NCBI RefSeq assembly: GCF_949987515.2
Contig: NW_027192659.1
Span: forward strand, 744,001-808,000
Direction: 5' to 3'
From: Delphinus delphis
Lineage: Eukaryota > Chordata > Mammalia > Artiodactyla > Delphinidae
DNA: 64,000 nucleotides
The notes beneath the pieces were generated by a model. That model saw nothing but the letters and a program-made list of their open reading frames with translations, did no database searches and had not been told where the DNA came from. A program made the translations under genes and the position numbers. Below are positions 23,692 to 37,905 of this stretch, piece by piece. Numbering within the stretch: position 1 is the first letter of the stretch; each line of letters starts with the position of its first letter.

Positions 23692-25271
23692 ATGTTGAAC
23701 TTGTACTGTAAACGAGGTTCTTGTAAACAGAGCCGTTCCAAACTTTGGGGTGGCTGTGTCTTTTTGATTTTAATTTCCCTAAGCTATAGGACCATAAGTG
23801 GAAGTGCCCTAGGCTCTGTTGCTTTGTTTTTTAGATGTTTCAGGAAACACCATACACTTCTCCGGAGTGGTTGTTGGCAATTTACATCCCGCCCATCAGC
23901 ATAACAAGGCTCCCAGTTCTCCATGGCCTGTCCTGCCTTTCTGGATTTTACACTTTTTTCAGATGGCCCTTTTGACCGGGGGGAAGTGAGACTTCATTGT
24001 AGTGCAGATTTCCTTTGCAAGCTTGCTTGGTTGGCCAAAAAGGGCGTATGCGTTTTTTCCTGAATATATTCAGGAAAAAACGCATACGCCCTTTTTGGCC
24101 AAGTGCATCATTGTGGACGTTCTGCCTCTTTTCCTATGCTTTCAATGCAATTCCAGTCTACCTCCTGAAATCGGTTTCCTGCAATTCTGCCCCGCTTTCA
24201 AGTCCTCTTGGCAGCCTTACTTCAGTCTATTTTTGGACGATAGCTGTCATTTATAACTCTGCAGGTTTGTGAATTACAGTGCCCCTGAGCTCCTTTCTTC
24301 AACTCGCTTTCTTTTGAGCTGGCCGCAACACCGCAGGATGGCTTCAGGCCCTAATCTGGTTCCGGTACAGCACGCTGAGCCTTTGGTTATTTCCTCTTCC
24401 TGTTGGGAAATGAGAGTTAAATTTGCCCGTCCAGACACCTCCAGCTAGCCTCTCATTGGTTCTCGCTATTCCTGTTCATCTTCCGCAGAAATTGCAAACT
24501 GTGCCAAACAGGAGGTTAAAGGCGCTGACTCTCCAAGTGGGGAGAGTGTTAGTAAAGCGTCTGGAATGTTGCACCCGAGTACCAGGGGAGGAAAACTGAG
24601 ACATATTTGAACACGTCTCCCGTTCACATGGTTGATCATACTTGGGTTCCACATGCATGTTATAGCTGAAGGAAGAATACCTTAAACCTGGAGAGTTGAT
24701 ACCCGTGTAATGGGTACCATGCAATATGACTTCAAAGGGTCTTCATTTGCTCACCGAACCTCTCCAATCCTATCACTGCTGCGTTTATGCCCCTGTACAC
24801 ATGCTTGATTCTCTATCGGAGACATAGCAATCCATAAGTTTTTAAGATACTTACTAGTCAGGTACATTCTTAGGCGTTTAATATGCGGTGTTGAGTCCAT
24901 TTCGTTGAGCAAGGAGTAGCTGTTGTCTATTCCATATTTGACTTAAGGAACTTTATCTGTGCTCATTTCAATCTCTGGTTTTATGCAGCACCCCAACTCA
25001 CCTTTACCCTTAAGCAAGCATAAGTTGGTTTTCTAAATTTGAGACCCTGTTCTGTTCTGTAATTCAGTTCCTGTGTAGCCAAGTTTACATTCCGTGTATT
25101 ACTGATATCTTATGATGTTTCTTTTTCTGTGTGACTTACTTCAGTTAGAATCATCATACCTGAATCCACTCATTGTGCTGCTAAGGGCCTGATGACACAG
25201 ATTTCATTGCTGAGTGATATTGCTTTGTAAGTAAATACCACAACTTCTTTATCCATTTTTCACTTTCTGCG
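23692..25271 (+). repeat. Satellite unit 16 (1,580 bp)
   Basis: Perfect palindrome at 24031-24102. 'ctccggagtgg' near 23860 is shared with unit 24, and 'ccggtacagcacg' with units 12 and 14. Private 'gcatgttatagc' and 'ctctatcggag'. Tail class A. Confidence 0.96.
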
Positions 25272-26850
25272 ATGTTGAACTTGTACTGTAAACGAGGTTC
25301 TTGTAAACAGAGCCGTTCCAAACTTTGGGGTGGCTGTGTCTTTTTGATTTTAATTTCCCTAAGCTATAGGACCATAAGTGGAAGTGCCCTAGGTTCTGTT
25401 GCTTTGTTTTTTAGATGTTTCAGGAAACACCATACACTTCTCCTGAGTGGTTGTTGGCAATTTACATCCCGCCCATCAGCATAACAAGGCTCCCAGTTCT
25501 CCATGGCCTGTCCTGCCTTTCTGGATTTTACACTTTTTTCAGATGACCCTTTTGACCGGGGGGAAGTGAGACTTCATTGTAGTGCAGATTTCCTTTGCAA
25601 GCTTGCTTGGTTGGCCAAAAAGGGCGTATGCGTTTTTTCCTGAATATATTCAGGAAAAAACGCATACGCCCTTTTTGGCCAAGTGCATCATTGTGGACGT
25701 TCTGCCTCTTTTCCTATGCTTTCAATGCAATTCCACTCTACCTCCTGAAATCGGTTTCCTGCAATTCTGCCCCGCTTTCAAGTCCTCTTGGCAGCCTTAC
25801 TTCAGTCTATTTTTGGACGATACCTGTCATTTATAACTCTGCAGGTTTGTGAATTACAGTGCCCCTGAGCTCCTTTCTTCAACTCGCTTTCTTTTGAGCT
25901 GGCCGCAACACCGCAGGATGGCTTCAGGCTCTAATCTGGTTCCGGTACGGCACGCTGAGCCTTTGGTTATTTCCTCTTCCTGGTGGGAAATGAGAGTTAA
26001 ATTTGCCCGTCCAGACACCTCCAGGTAGCCTCTCATTGGTTCTCGCTATTCCTGTTCATCTTCCGCAGAAATTGCAAACTGGGCCAAACAGGAGGTTAAA
26101 GGCGCTGACTCTCCAAGTGGGGAGAGTGTTAGTAAAGCGTCTGGAATGTTGCACCCGAGTACCAGGGGAGGAAAACTGAGACATATTTGAACACGTCTCC
26201 CGTTCACATGGTTGATCATACTTGGGTTCCACATGCATGTTTTAGCTGAAGGAAGAATACCTAAAACCTGGGTAGTTGAAACCCGTGGAATGGGTACCAT
26301 GCAATATGACTTCAAAGGGTCTTCATTTGCTCACCGAACCTTTCCAATCCTATCACTGCTGCGTTTATGCCCCTGTACACATGCTTGATTCTCTTTTGGA
26401 GACATAGCAATCCATAGGTTTTAAGATACTTACTAGTCAGGAACATTCTTAGGCGTTTAATATGGGGTGTTGAGTCCATTTCGTTGAGCAAGGAGTAGCT
26501 CTTGTCTATTCCATATTTGGCTTAAGGAACTTTATCTGTGCTCATTTCAATCTCTGGTTTTATGCAGCAACCCAACTCACCTTTCCCCTTAAGCAAGCAT
26601 AAGTTGGTTTTCTAAATTTGAGAACTTGTTCTGTTTTGGAATTCAGTTCCTGTGTAGCCAAGTTTACATTCCGTGTATTACTGATATCTTATGATGTTTC
26701 TTTTTCTGTGTGACTTATTTCAGTTAGAATCATCGTACCTGAATCTACTCATTATGCTGCTATGGGCCTGATGACATAGATTTCATTGCTGAGTGATACT
26801 GCATTGTACGTAAGTACCACAAGTTCTTTATCCATTTTTCACTTTCTGCG
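25272..26850 (+). repeat. Satellite unit 17 (1,579 bp)
   Basis: Perfect palindrome at 25611-25682. 'gatacctgtcat' near 25819 is shared with unit 18. Also 'aggctctaatc' and 'gagaacttgttctg'. Tail class B. Confidence 0.96.
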
Positions 26851-28430
26851 ATGTTGAACTTGTACTGTAAACGAGGTTCTTGTAAACAGAGCCATTCCAA
26901 ACTTTGGGGTGGCTGTGTCTTTTTGATTTTAATTTCCCTAAGCTATAGGACCATAAGTGGAAGTGCCCTAGGCTCTGTTGCTTTGTTTTTTAGATGTTTC
27001 AGGAAACACCATACACTTCTCCTGAGTGTCTGTTGGTAATTTACATCCCGCCCATCAGCATAACAAGGCTCCCAGTTCTCCATGGCCTGTCCTGCCTTTC
27101 TGGATTTTACACTTTTTTCAGATGGCCCTTTTGACCGGGGGGAAGTGAGACTTCATTGTAGTGCAGATTTCCTTTGCAAGCTTGCTTGGTTGGCCAAAAA
27201 GGGCGTATGCGTTTTTTCCTGAATATATTCAGGAAAAAACGCATACGCCCTTTTTGGCCAAGTGCATCATTGTGGACGTTCTGCCTCTTTTCCTATGCTT
27301 TCAATGCAATTCCAGTCTACCTCCTGAAATCGGTTTCCTGCAATTCTGCCCCGCTTTCAAGTCCTCTTGGCAGCCTTACTTCAGTCTATTTTTGGACGAT
27401 ACCTGTCATTTATAACTCTGCAGGTTTGTGAATTACAGTGCCCCTGAGCTCCTTTCTTCAACTCGCTTTCTTGTGACCTGGCCGCAACACCGCAGGATGG
27501 CTTCAGGACCTAATCTGGTTCCGGCACGGCACGCTGAGCCTTTGGTTAATTCCTCTTCCTGGTGGGAAATGAGAGTTAAATTTGCCCGTCCAGACACCTC
27601 CAGCTAGTCTCTCATTGGTTCTCGCTATTCCTGTTCATCTTCCGCAGAAATTGCAAACTGGGCCAAACAGGAGGTTAATGGGATTGACTCTCCAAGTCGG
27701 GAGAGTGTTAGTAAAGCGTCTGGAATGTTGCACCCGAGTACCAGGGTACGAAAACTGAGACATATTTGAACACGTCTCCCGATCACATGGTTGATCATAC
27801 TCTAGGTTCCACATGCATGTTTTAGCTGAAGGAAGAATACCTTAAACCTGGGTAGTTGAAACCCGTGGAATGGGTACCATGCAATATGACTTCAAAGTGT
27901 CTTCATTTCCGCACCGAACCTCTCCAATCCTATCACTGCTGCGTTTATGCCCCTGTACACATGCTTGATTCTCTTTTGGAGACATAGCAATCCATAGGTT
28001 TTAAGATACTTACTAGTCAGGAACATTCTTAGGCGTTTAATATGGGGTGTTGAGTCCATTTCGTTGAGCAAGGAGTAGCTCTTGTCTATTCCATATTTGG
28101 CTTAAGGAACTTTATCTGTGCTCATTTCAATCTCTGGTTTTATGCAGCACCCCAACTCACCTTTCCCCTTAAGCAAGCATAAGTTGGTTTTCTAAATTTG
28201 AGACCCTGTTCTGTTCTGTAATTCAGTTCCTGTGTAGCCAAGTTTACATTCCGTGTATTACTGATATCTTATGATGTTTCTTTTTCTGTGTGACTTATTT
28301 CAGTTAGAATCATCATACCTGAATCCACTCATTGTGATGCTAAGGGCCTGATGACATAGATTTCATTGCTGAGTGATATTGCTTTGTAAGTGAATACCAC
28401 AAATTCTTTATCCATTTTTCACTTTCTGCG
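26851..28430 (+). repeat. Satellite unit 18 (1,580 bp)
   Basis: Perfect palindrome at 27190-27261. Quite divergent in the middle: 'ttggtaatttac' near 27034, 'gttaatgggattgac' near 27674 and 'cttcatttccgcac' near 27901. Tail class A'. Confidence 0.96.
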
Positions 28431-30008
28431 ATGTTGAACTTGTACTGTAAACGAGGTTCTTGTAAACAGAGCCGTTCCAAACTTTGGGGTGGCTGTGTCT
28501 TTTTGATTTTAATTTCCCTAAGCTATAGGACCATAAGTGGCAGTGCCCTAGGCTCTGTTGCTTTGTTTTTTAGATGTTTCAGGAAACACCATACACTTCT
28601 CCCGAGTGGTTGTTGGCAATTTACATCCCGCCCATCAGCATAACAAGGCTCCCAGTTCTCCATGGCCTGTCCTGCCTTTCTGGATTTTACACTTTTTTCA
28701 GATGGCCCTTTTGACCGGGGGGAAGTGAGACTTCATTGTAGTGCAGATTTCCTTTGCAAGCTTGCTTGGTTGGCCAAAAAGGGCGTATGCGTTTTTTCCT
28801 GAATATATTCAGGAAAAAACGCATACGCCCTTTTTGGCCAAGTGCATCATTGTGGACGTTCTGCCTCTTTTCCTATGCTTTCAATGCAATTCCAGTCTAC
28901 CTCCTGAAATCGGTTTCCTGCAATTCTGCCCCGCTTTCAAGTCCTCTTGGCAGCCTTACTTCAGTCTATTTTTGGACGATAGCTGTCATTTATAACTCTG
29001 CAGGTTTGTGAATTACAGTGCCCCTGAGCTCCTTTGTTCAACTCGCTTTCTTTTGAGCTGGCCGCAACACCGCAGGATGGCTTCAGGCCCTAATCTGGTT
29101 CCGGTATGGCACGCTGAGCCTTTGGTTATATCCTCTTCCTGGTGGGAAATGAGAGTTAAATTTCCCCGTCCAGACACCTCCAGCTAGCCTCTCATTGGTT
29201 TTCGCTATTCCTGTTCATCTTCCGCAGAAATTGCAAACTGGGCCAAACAGGAGTTTAAAGGCGCTGACTCTCCAAGTGGGGAGAGTGTTAGTAAAGCGTC
29301 TGGAATGTTGCACCCGAGTACCAGGGGAGGAAAACTGAGACATATTTGAACACGTCTCCCGTTCACATGGTTGATCATACTTGGGTTCCACATGCATGTT
29401 TTAGCTGAAGGAAGAATACCTTAAACCTGGGTAGTTGAAACCCGTGGAATGGGTACCATGCAATATGACTTCAAAGGGTCTTCATTTGCTCACCGAACCT
29501 CTCCAATCCTATCACTGCTGCGTTTATGCCCCTGTACACATGCTTGATTCTCTTTTGGAGACATAGCAATCCATAGGTTTTAAGATACTTATACTCAGGA
29601 ACATTCTTAGGCGTTTAATATGGGGTGTTGAGTCCATTTCGTTGAGCAAGGAGTAGCTCTTGTCTATTCCATATTTGGCTTAAGGAACTTTATCTGTGCT
29701 CATTTCAATCTCTGGTTTTATGCAGCACCCCAACTCACCTTTCCCCTTAAGCAAGCATTAGTTGGTTTTCTAAATTTGAGACCCTGTTCTGTTCTGTAAT
29801 TCAGTTCCTGTGTAGCCAAGTTTACATTCCGTGTATTACTGATATCTTATGATGTTTCTTTTTCTGTGTGACTTATTTCAGTTAGAATCATCATACCTGA
29901 ATCCACTCATTGCGATGCTAAGGGCCTGATGACATAGATTTCATTGCTGAGTGATATTGCTTTGTAAGTGAATACCACAAATTCTTTATCCATTTTTCAC
30001 TTTCTGCG
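28431..30008 (+). repeat. Satellite unit 19 (1,578 bp)
   Basis: Perfect palindrome at 28770-28841. 'cctttgttcaactcg' near 29032, 'aatttccccgtcc' near 29158, and a 2-bp loss giving 'acttatactcagg' near 29587. Tail class A'. Confidence 0.96.
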
Positions 30009-31586
30009 ATGTTGAACTTGTACTGTAAACGAGGTTCTTGTAAACAGAGCCGTTCCAAACTTTGGGGTGGCTGTGTCTTTTTGATTTTAATTTCCCTAAG
30101 CTATAGGACCATAAGTGGAAGTGCCCTAGGCTCTGTTGCTTTGTTTTTTAGATGTTTCAGGAAACACCATACACTTCTCCCAAGTGTCTGTTGGCAATTT
30201 ACATCCCGCCCATCAGCATAACAAGGCTCCCAGTTCTCCATGGCCTGTTGCCTTTCTGGATTTTACACTTTTTTCAGATGGCCCTTTTGACCGGCGGGAA
30301 GTGAGACTTCATTGTAGTGCAGATTTCCTTTGCAAGCTTGCTTGGTTGGCCAAAAAGTGCGTATGCGTTTTTTCCTGAATATATTCAGGAAAAAACGCAT
30401 ACGCCCTTTTTGGCCAAGTGCATCATTGTGGACGTTCTGCCTCTTTTCCTATGCTTTCAATGCAATTCCAGTCTACCTCCTGAAATCGGTTTCCTGCAAT
30501 TCTGCCCCGCTTTCAAGTCCTCTTGGCAGCCTTATTTCAGTCTATTTTTGGACGATAGCTGTCATTTATAACTCTGCAGGTTTGTGAATTACAGTGCCCC
30601 TGAGCTCCTTTCTTCAACTCGCTTTCTTGTGACCTGGCCGCAACACCGCAGGATGGCTTCAGGCCCTAATCTGGTTCCGGCCCGGCATGCTGAGCCTTTG
30701 GTTAATTCCTCCTCCTGGTGGGAAATGAGAGTTAAATTTGCCCGTCCAGACACCTCCAGCTAGCCTCTCATTGGTTCTCGCTATTCCTGTTCATCTTCCG
30801 CAGAAATTGCAAACTGGGCCAAACAGGAGGTTAAAGGGACTGACTCTCCAAGTCGGGAGAGTGTTAGTAAAGCATCTGGAATGTTGCACCCGAGTACCAG
30901 GGGAGGAAAACTGAGACATATGTGAACACGTCTCCCGTTCACATGGTTGATCATACTCTGGGTTCCACATGCATGTTTAAGCTGAAGGAAGAATACCTTA
31001 AACCTGGAGAGTTGAGACCCGTGTAATGGGTACCATGCAATATAACTTCAAAGGGTCTTCATTTGCTCACCGAACCTCTCCAATCCTATCACTGCTGTGT
31101 TTATTCCCCTGTACACACGCTTGATTCTCTTTTGGAGACATAGCAATCCATAGGTTTTAAGATACTTACTAGTGAGGTACATTCTTTGGGGTTTAATATG
31201 GGGTTTTGAGTCCATTTCGTTGAGCAAGGAGTAGCTCTTGTCTATTCCATATTTGGCTTAAGGAACTTTATCTGTGCTCATTTCAATCTCTGGTTTTATG
31301 CAGCACCCCAACTCACCTTTACCCTTAAGCAAGCATAAGTTGGTTTTCTAAATTTGAGACCCTGTTCTGTTCTGTAATTCAGTTCCTGTGTAGCCAAGTT
31401 TACATTCCGTGTATTACTGATATCTTATGATGTTTCTTTTTCTGTGTGACTTACTTCAGTTAGAATCATCATACCTGAATCCACTCATTGTGCTGCTACG
31501 GGCCTGATGACACAGATTTCATTGCTGAGTGATATTGCTTTGTAAGTAAATACCACAACTTCTTTATCCATTTTTCACTTTCTGCG
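30009..31586 (+). repeat. Satellite unit 20 (1,578 bp)
   Basis: Palindrome at 30346-30417 with G-to-T at 30358. Has the 2-bp 'cctgttgcc' deletion. Its second half carries many private changes, such as 'ccggcccggcatgc', 'catatgtgaac' and 'attctttggggtttaa'. Tail class A. Confidence 0.96.
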
Positions 31587-33167
31587 ATGTTGAACTTGTA
31601 CTGTAAACGAGGTTCTTGTAAACAGAGCCGTTCCAAACTTTGGGGTGGCTGTGTCTTTTTGATTTTAATTTCCCTAAGCTATAGGAACATAAGTGGAAGT
31701 GCCCTAGGTTCTGTTGCTTTGTTTTTTAGATGTTTCAGGAAACACCATACACTTCTCCCGAGTGGTTGTTGGCAATTTACATCCCGCCCATCAGCATAAC
31801 AAGGCTCCCAGTTCTCCATGGCCTGTCCTGCCTTTCTGGATTTTACACTTTTTTCAGATGGCCCTTTTGACCGGGGGGAAGTGAGACTTCATTGTAGTGC
31901 AGATTTCCTTTGCAAGCTTGCCTTGGTTGGCCAAAAAGGGCGTATGCGTTTTTTCCTGAATATATTCAGGAAAAAACGCATACGCCCTTTTTGGCCAAGT
32001 GCATCATTGTGGACGTTCTGCCTCTTTTCCTATGCTTTCAATGCAATTCCAGTCTACCTCCTGAAATCGGTTTCCTGCAATTCTGCCCCGCTTTCAAGTC
32101 CTCTTGGCAGCCTTACTTCAGTCTATTTTTGGACGATAGCTGTCATTTATAACTCTGCAGGTTTGTGAATTACAGTGCCCCTGGGCTCCTTTCTTCAACT
32201 CGCTTTCTTGTGACCTGGCCGCAACACCGCAGGATGGCTTCAGGCCCTAATCTGGTTCCGGCACGGCACGCTGAGCCTTTGGTTATTTCCTCTTCCTGGT
32301 GGGAAATGAGAGTTAAATTTGCCCGTCCAGACACCTCCAGCTAGCCTCTCATTGGTTCTCGCTATTCCTGTTCATCTTCCGCAGAAATTGCAAACTGGGC
32401 CAAACAGGAGGTTAAAGGCGCTGACTCTCCAAGTGGGGAGAGTGTTAGTAAAGCGTCTGGAATGTTGCACCCGAGTACCAGGGGAGGAAAACTGAGACAT
32501 ATTTGAACACGTCTCCCCTTCACATGGTTGATCATACTTGGGTTCCACATGCATGTTTTAGCTGAAGGAAGAATACCTTAAACCTGGAGAGTTGAGACCC
32601 GTGTAATGGGTACCATGCAATATGACTTCAAAGGGTCTTCATTTGCTCACCGAACCTCTCCAATCCTATCACTGCTGCGTTTATGCCCCTGTACACATGC
32701 TTGATTCTCTTTCGGAGACATAGCAATCCATAGGTTTTTAAGATACTTACTAGTCAGGTACATTCTTAGGCGTTTAATATGCGGTGTTGAGTCCATTTCG
32801 TTGAGCAAGGAGTAGCTCTTGTCTATTCCATATTTGACTTAAGGAACTTTATCTGTGCTCATTTCAATCTCTGGTTTTATGCAGCACCCCAACTCACCTT
32901 TCCCCTTAAGCAAGCATAAGTTGGTTTTCTAAATTTGAGACCGTGTTCTGTTTTGGAATTCAGTTCCTGTGTAGCCAAGTTTACATTCCGTGTATTACTG
33001 ATATCTTATGATGTTTCTTTTTCTGTGTGACTTATTTCAGTTAGAATCATCGTACCTGAATCTACTCATTATGCTGCTACGGGCCTGATGACATAGATTT
33101 CATTGCTGAGTGATACTGCATTGTACGTAAGTACCACAAGTTCTTTATCCATTTTTCACTTTCTGCG
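31587..33167 (+). repeat. Satellite unit 21 (1,581 bp)
   Basis: Perfect palindrome at 31927-31998. The middle matches units 13 and 15 ('cttgccttgg', 'cccctgggctcc', 'gtctccccttc') but lacks their 2-bp deletion. Tail class B with 'gaccgtgttctg', matching the unit 24 tail. Confidence 0.96.
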
Positions 33168-34747
33168 ATGTTGAACTTGTACTGTAAACGAGGTTCTTGT
33201 AAACAGAGCCGTTCCAAACTTTGGGGTGGCTGTGTCTTTTTGATTTTAATTTCCCTAAGCTATAGGACCATAAGTGGAAGTGCCCTAGGCTCTGTTGCTT
33301 TGTTTTTTAGATGTTTCAGGAAACACCATACACTTCTCCCGAGTGGTTGTTGGCAATTTACATCCCGCCCATCAGCATAACAAGGCTCCCAGTTCTCCAT
33401 GGCCTGTCCTGCCTTTCTGGATTTTACACTTTTTTCAGATGGCCCTTTTGACCGGGGGGAAGTGAGACTTCATTGTAGTGCAGATTTCCTTTGCAAGCTT
33501 GCTTGGTTGGCCAAAAAGGGCGTATGCGTTTTTTCCTGAATATATTCAGGAAAAAACGCATACGCCCTTTTTGGCCAAGTGCATCATTGTGGACGTTCTG
33601 CCTCTTTTCCTATGCTTTCAATGCAATTCCAGTCTACCTCCTGAAATCGGTTTCCTGCAATTCTGCCCCGCTTTCAAGTCCTCTTGGCAGCCTTACTTCA
33701 GTCTATTTTTGGACGATAGCTGTCATTTATAACTCTGCAGGCTTGTGAATTACATTGCCCCTGAGCTCCTTTCTTCAACTCGCTTTCTTGTGACCTGGCC
33801 GCAACACCGCAGGATGGCTTCAGGCCCTAATCTGGTTCCGGCACGGCACGCTGAGCCTTTGGTTAATTCCTCTTCCTGGTGCGAAATGAGAGTTAAATTT
33901 GCCCGTCCAGACACCTCCAGCTAGCCTCTCATTGGTTCTCGCTATTCCTGTTCATCTTCCGCAGAAATTGCAAACTGGGCCAAACAGGAGGTTAAAGGGA
34001 CTGACTCTCCAAGTCGGGAGAGTGTTAGTAAAGCGTCTGGAATGTTGCACCCAAGTACCAGGGTATGAAAACTGAGACATATTTGAACACGTCTCCCGAT
34101 CACATGGTTGATCATACTCTAGGTTCCACATGCATGTTTTAGCTGAAGGAAGAATACCTTAAACCTGGGTAGTTGAAACCCGTGGAATGGGTACCATGCA
34201 ATATGACTTCAAAGGGTCTTCATTTGCTCACCGAACCTCTCCAATGCTATCACTGCTGCGTTTATGCCCCTGTACACATGCTTGATTCTCGTTTGGAGAC
34301 ATAGCAATCCATAGGTTTTAAGATACTTACTAGTCAGGAACATTCTTAGGCGTTTAATATGGGGTGTTGAGTCCATTTCGTTGAGCAAGGAGTAGCTCTT
34401 GTCTATTCCATATTTGGCTTAAGGAACTTTATCTGTGCTCATTTCAATCTCTGGTTTTATGCAGCACCCCAACTCACCTTTCCCCTTAAGCAAGCATAAG
34501 TTGGTTTTCTATATTTGAGACCCTGTTCTGTTCTGTAATTCAGTTCCTGTGTAGGCAAGTTTACATTCCGTGTATTAGTGATATCTTATGATGTTTCTTT
34601 TTCTGTGTGACTTATTTCAGTTAGAATCATCATACCTGAATCCACTCATTGCGATGCTAAGGGCCTGATGACATAGATTTCATTGCTGAGTGATATTGCT
34701 TTGTAAGTGAATACCACAACTTCTTTATCCATTTTTCACTTTCTGCG
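33168..34747 (+). repeat. Satellite unit 22 (1,580 bp)
   Basis: Perfect palindrome at 33507-33578. 'caggcttgtgaattacattg' near 33738, 'ctggtgcgaaatg' and 'cagggtatgaaaac' are shared only with unit 25. Private 'gattctcgtttgg' near 34284. Tail class A'. Confidence 0.96.
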
Positions 34748-36326
34748 ATGTTGAACTTGTACTGTAAACGAGGTTCTTGTAAACAGAGCCGTTCCAAACT
34801 TTGGGGTGGCTGTGTCTTTTTGATTTTAATTTCCCTAAGCTATAGGATCATAAGTGGAAGTGCCCTAGGCTCTGTTGCTTTGTTTTTTAGATGTTTCAGG
34901 AAACACCATACACTTCTCCCAAGTGTCTGTTGGCAATTTACATCCCGCCCATCAGCATAACAAGGCTCCCAGTTCTCAATGGCCTGTTGCCTTTCTGGAT
35001 TTTATACTTTTTTCAGATGGCTCTTTTGACCGGGGGGAAGTGAGACTTCATTGTAGTGCAGATTTCCTTTGCAAGCTTGCTTGGTTGGCCAAAAAGGGCG
35101 TATGCGTTTTTTCCTGAATATATTCAGGAAAAAACGCATACGCCCTTTTTGGCCAAGTGCATCATTGTGGACGTTCTGCCTCTTTTCCTATGCTTTCAAT
35201 GCAATTCCAGTCTACCTCCTGAAATCGGTTTCCTGCAATTCTGCCCCGCTTTCAAGTCCTCTTGGCAGCCTTACTTCAGTCTATTTTTGGACGATAGCTG
35301 TCATTTATAACTCTGCAGGTTTGTGAATTACAGTGCCCCTGAGCTCCTTTCTTCAACTCGCTTTCTTGTGACCTGGCCGCAACACCGCAGGATGGCTTCA
35401 GGCCCTAATCTGGTTCAGGCACGGCACGCTGAGCCTTTGGTTATTTCCTCTTCCTGGTGGGAAATGAGAGTTAAATTTGCCCGTCCAGACACCTCCAGCT
35501 AGTCTCTCATTGGTTCTCGCTATTCCTGTTCATCTTCCGCAGAAATTGCAAACTGGGCCAAACAGGAGGTTAAAGGCGCTGACTCTCCAAGTGGGGAGAG
35601 TGTTAGTAAAGCGTCTGGAATGTTGCACCCGAGTACCAGGGTACGAAAACTGAGACATATTTGAACACGTCTCCCGATCACATGGTTGATCATACTCTAG
35701 GTTCCACATGCATGTTTTAGCTGAAGGAAGAATACCTTAAACCTGGAGAGTTAAGACCCGTGTAATGGGTACCATGCAATATGACTTCAAAGGGTCTTCA
35801 TTTGCTCACCAAACCTCTCCAATTCTATCACTGCTGCGTTTATGCCCCTGTACACATGCTTGATTCTCTTTCGGAGACATAGCAATCCATAGGTTTTTAA
35901 GATACTTACTAGTCAGGTACATTCTTAGGCGTTTAATATGCGGTGTTGAGTCCATTTCGTTGAGCAAGGAGTAGCTCTTGTCTATTCCATATTTGACTTA
36001 AGGAACTTTATCTGTGCTCATTTCAATCTCTGGTTTTATGCAGCACCCCAACTCACCTTTACCCTTAAGCAAGCATAAGTTGGTTTTCTAAATTTGAGAC
36101 CCTGTTCTGTTCTGTAATTCAGTTCCTGTGTAGCCAAGTTTACATTCCGTGTATTACTGATATCTTATGATGTTTCTTTTTCTGTGTGACTTACTTCCGA
36201 TAGAATCATCATACCTGAATCCACTCATTGTGCTGCTAAGGGCCTGATGACACAGATTTCATTGCTGAGTGATATTGCTTTGTAAGTAAATACCACAACT
36301 TCTTTATCCATTTTTCACTTTCTGCG
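34748..36326 (+). repeat. Satellite unit 23 (1,579 bp)
   Basis: Perfect palindrome at 35085-35156. 'ttctcaatggcctgttgcc' near 34974, 'ggttttatactt'-type change ('gattttatac') and 'ggttcaggcacgg' near 35412 are shared with unit 26. Tail class A with 'cttccgatag'. Confidence 0.96.
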
Positions 36327-37905
36327 ATGTTGAACTTGTACTGTAAACGAGGTTCTTGTAAACAGAGCCGTTCCAAACTTTGGGGTGGCTGTGTCTTTTT
36401 GATTTTAATTTCCCTAAGCTATAGGACCATAAGTGGAAGTGCCCTAGGCTCTGTTGCTTTGTTTTTTAGATGTTTCAGGAAACACCATAGACTTCTCCGG
36501 AGTGGTTGTTGGCAATTTACATCCCGCCCATCAGCATAACAAGGCTCCCAGTTCTCCATGGCCTGTCCTGCCTTTCTGGATTTTACACTTTTTTCAGATG
36601 GCCCTTTTGACCGGGGGGAAGTGAGACTTCATTGTAGTGCAGATTTCCTTTGCAAGCTTGCTTGGTTGGCCAAAAAGGGCGTATGCGTTTTTTCCTGAAT
36701 ATATTCAGGAAAAAACGCATACGCCCTTTTTGGCCAAGTGCATCATTGTGGACGTTCTGCCTCTTTTCCTATGCTTTCAATGCAATTCCAGTCTACCTCC
36801 TGAAATCGGTTTCCTGCAATTCTGCCCCGCTTTCAAGTCCTCTTGGCAGCCTTACTTCAGTCTATTTTTGGACGATAGCTGTCATTTATAACTCTGCAGG
36901 TTTGTGAATTACAGTGCCCCTGAGCTCCTTTGTTCAACTCGCTTTCTTTTGAGCTGGCCGCAACACCGCAGGATGGCTTCAGGCCCTAATCTGGTTCCGG
37001 TACGGCACGCTGAGCCTTTGGTTATTTCCTCTTCCTGGTGGGAAATGAGAGTTAAATTTGCCCGTCCAGACACCTCCAGCTAGCCTCTCATTGGTTCTCG
37101 CTATTCCTGTTCATCTTCCGCAGAAATTGCAAACTGGGCCAAACAGGAGGTTAAAGGCGCTGACTCTCCAAGTGGGGAGAGTGTTAGTAAAGCGTCTGGA
37201 ATGTTGCACCCGAGTACCAGGGGAGGAAAACTGAGACATATTTGAACACGTCTCCCGTTCACATGGTTGATCATACTTGGGTTCCACATGCATGTTTTAG
37301 CTGAAGGAAGAATACCTAAAACCTGGGTAGTTGAAACCCGTGGAATGGGTACCATGCAATACGACTTCAAAGGGTCTTCATTTGCTCACCGAACCTCTCC
37401 AATCCTATCACTGCTGCGTTTATGCCCCTGTACACATGCTTGATTCTCTTTTGGAGACATAGCAATCCATAGGTTTTAAGATACTTACTAGTCAGGTACA
37501 TTCTTAGGCGTTTAATATGCGGTGTTGAGTCCATTTCGTTGAGCAAGGAGTAGCTCTTGTCTATTCCATATTTGGCTTAAGGAACTTTATCTGTGCTCAT
37601 TTCAATCTCTGGTTTTATGCAGCACCCCAACTCACCTTTCCCCTTAAGCAAGCATAAGTTGGTTTTCTAAATTTGAGACCGTGTTCTGTTTTGGAATTCA
37701 GTTCCTGTGTAGCCAAGTTTACATTCCGTGTATTACTGATATCTTATGATGTTTCTTTTTCTGTGTGACTTATTTCAGTTAGAATCATCGTACCTGAATC
37801 TACTCATTATGCTGCTACGGGCCTGATGACATAGATTTCATTGCTGAGTGATACTGCATTGTACGTAAGTACCACAAGTTCTTTATCCATTTTTCACTTT
37901 CTGCG
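36327..37905 (+). repeat. Satellite unit 24 (1,579 bp)
   Basis: Perfect palindrome at 36666-36737. Private 'ccatagacttctcc' near 36485 and 'caatacgactt' near 37358. 'cctttgttcaactcg' is shared with unit 27. Tail class B. Confidence 0.96.
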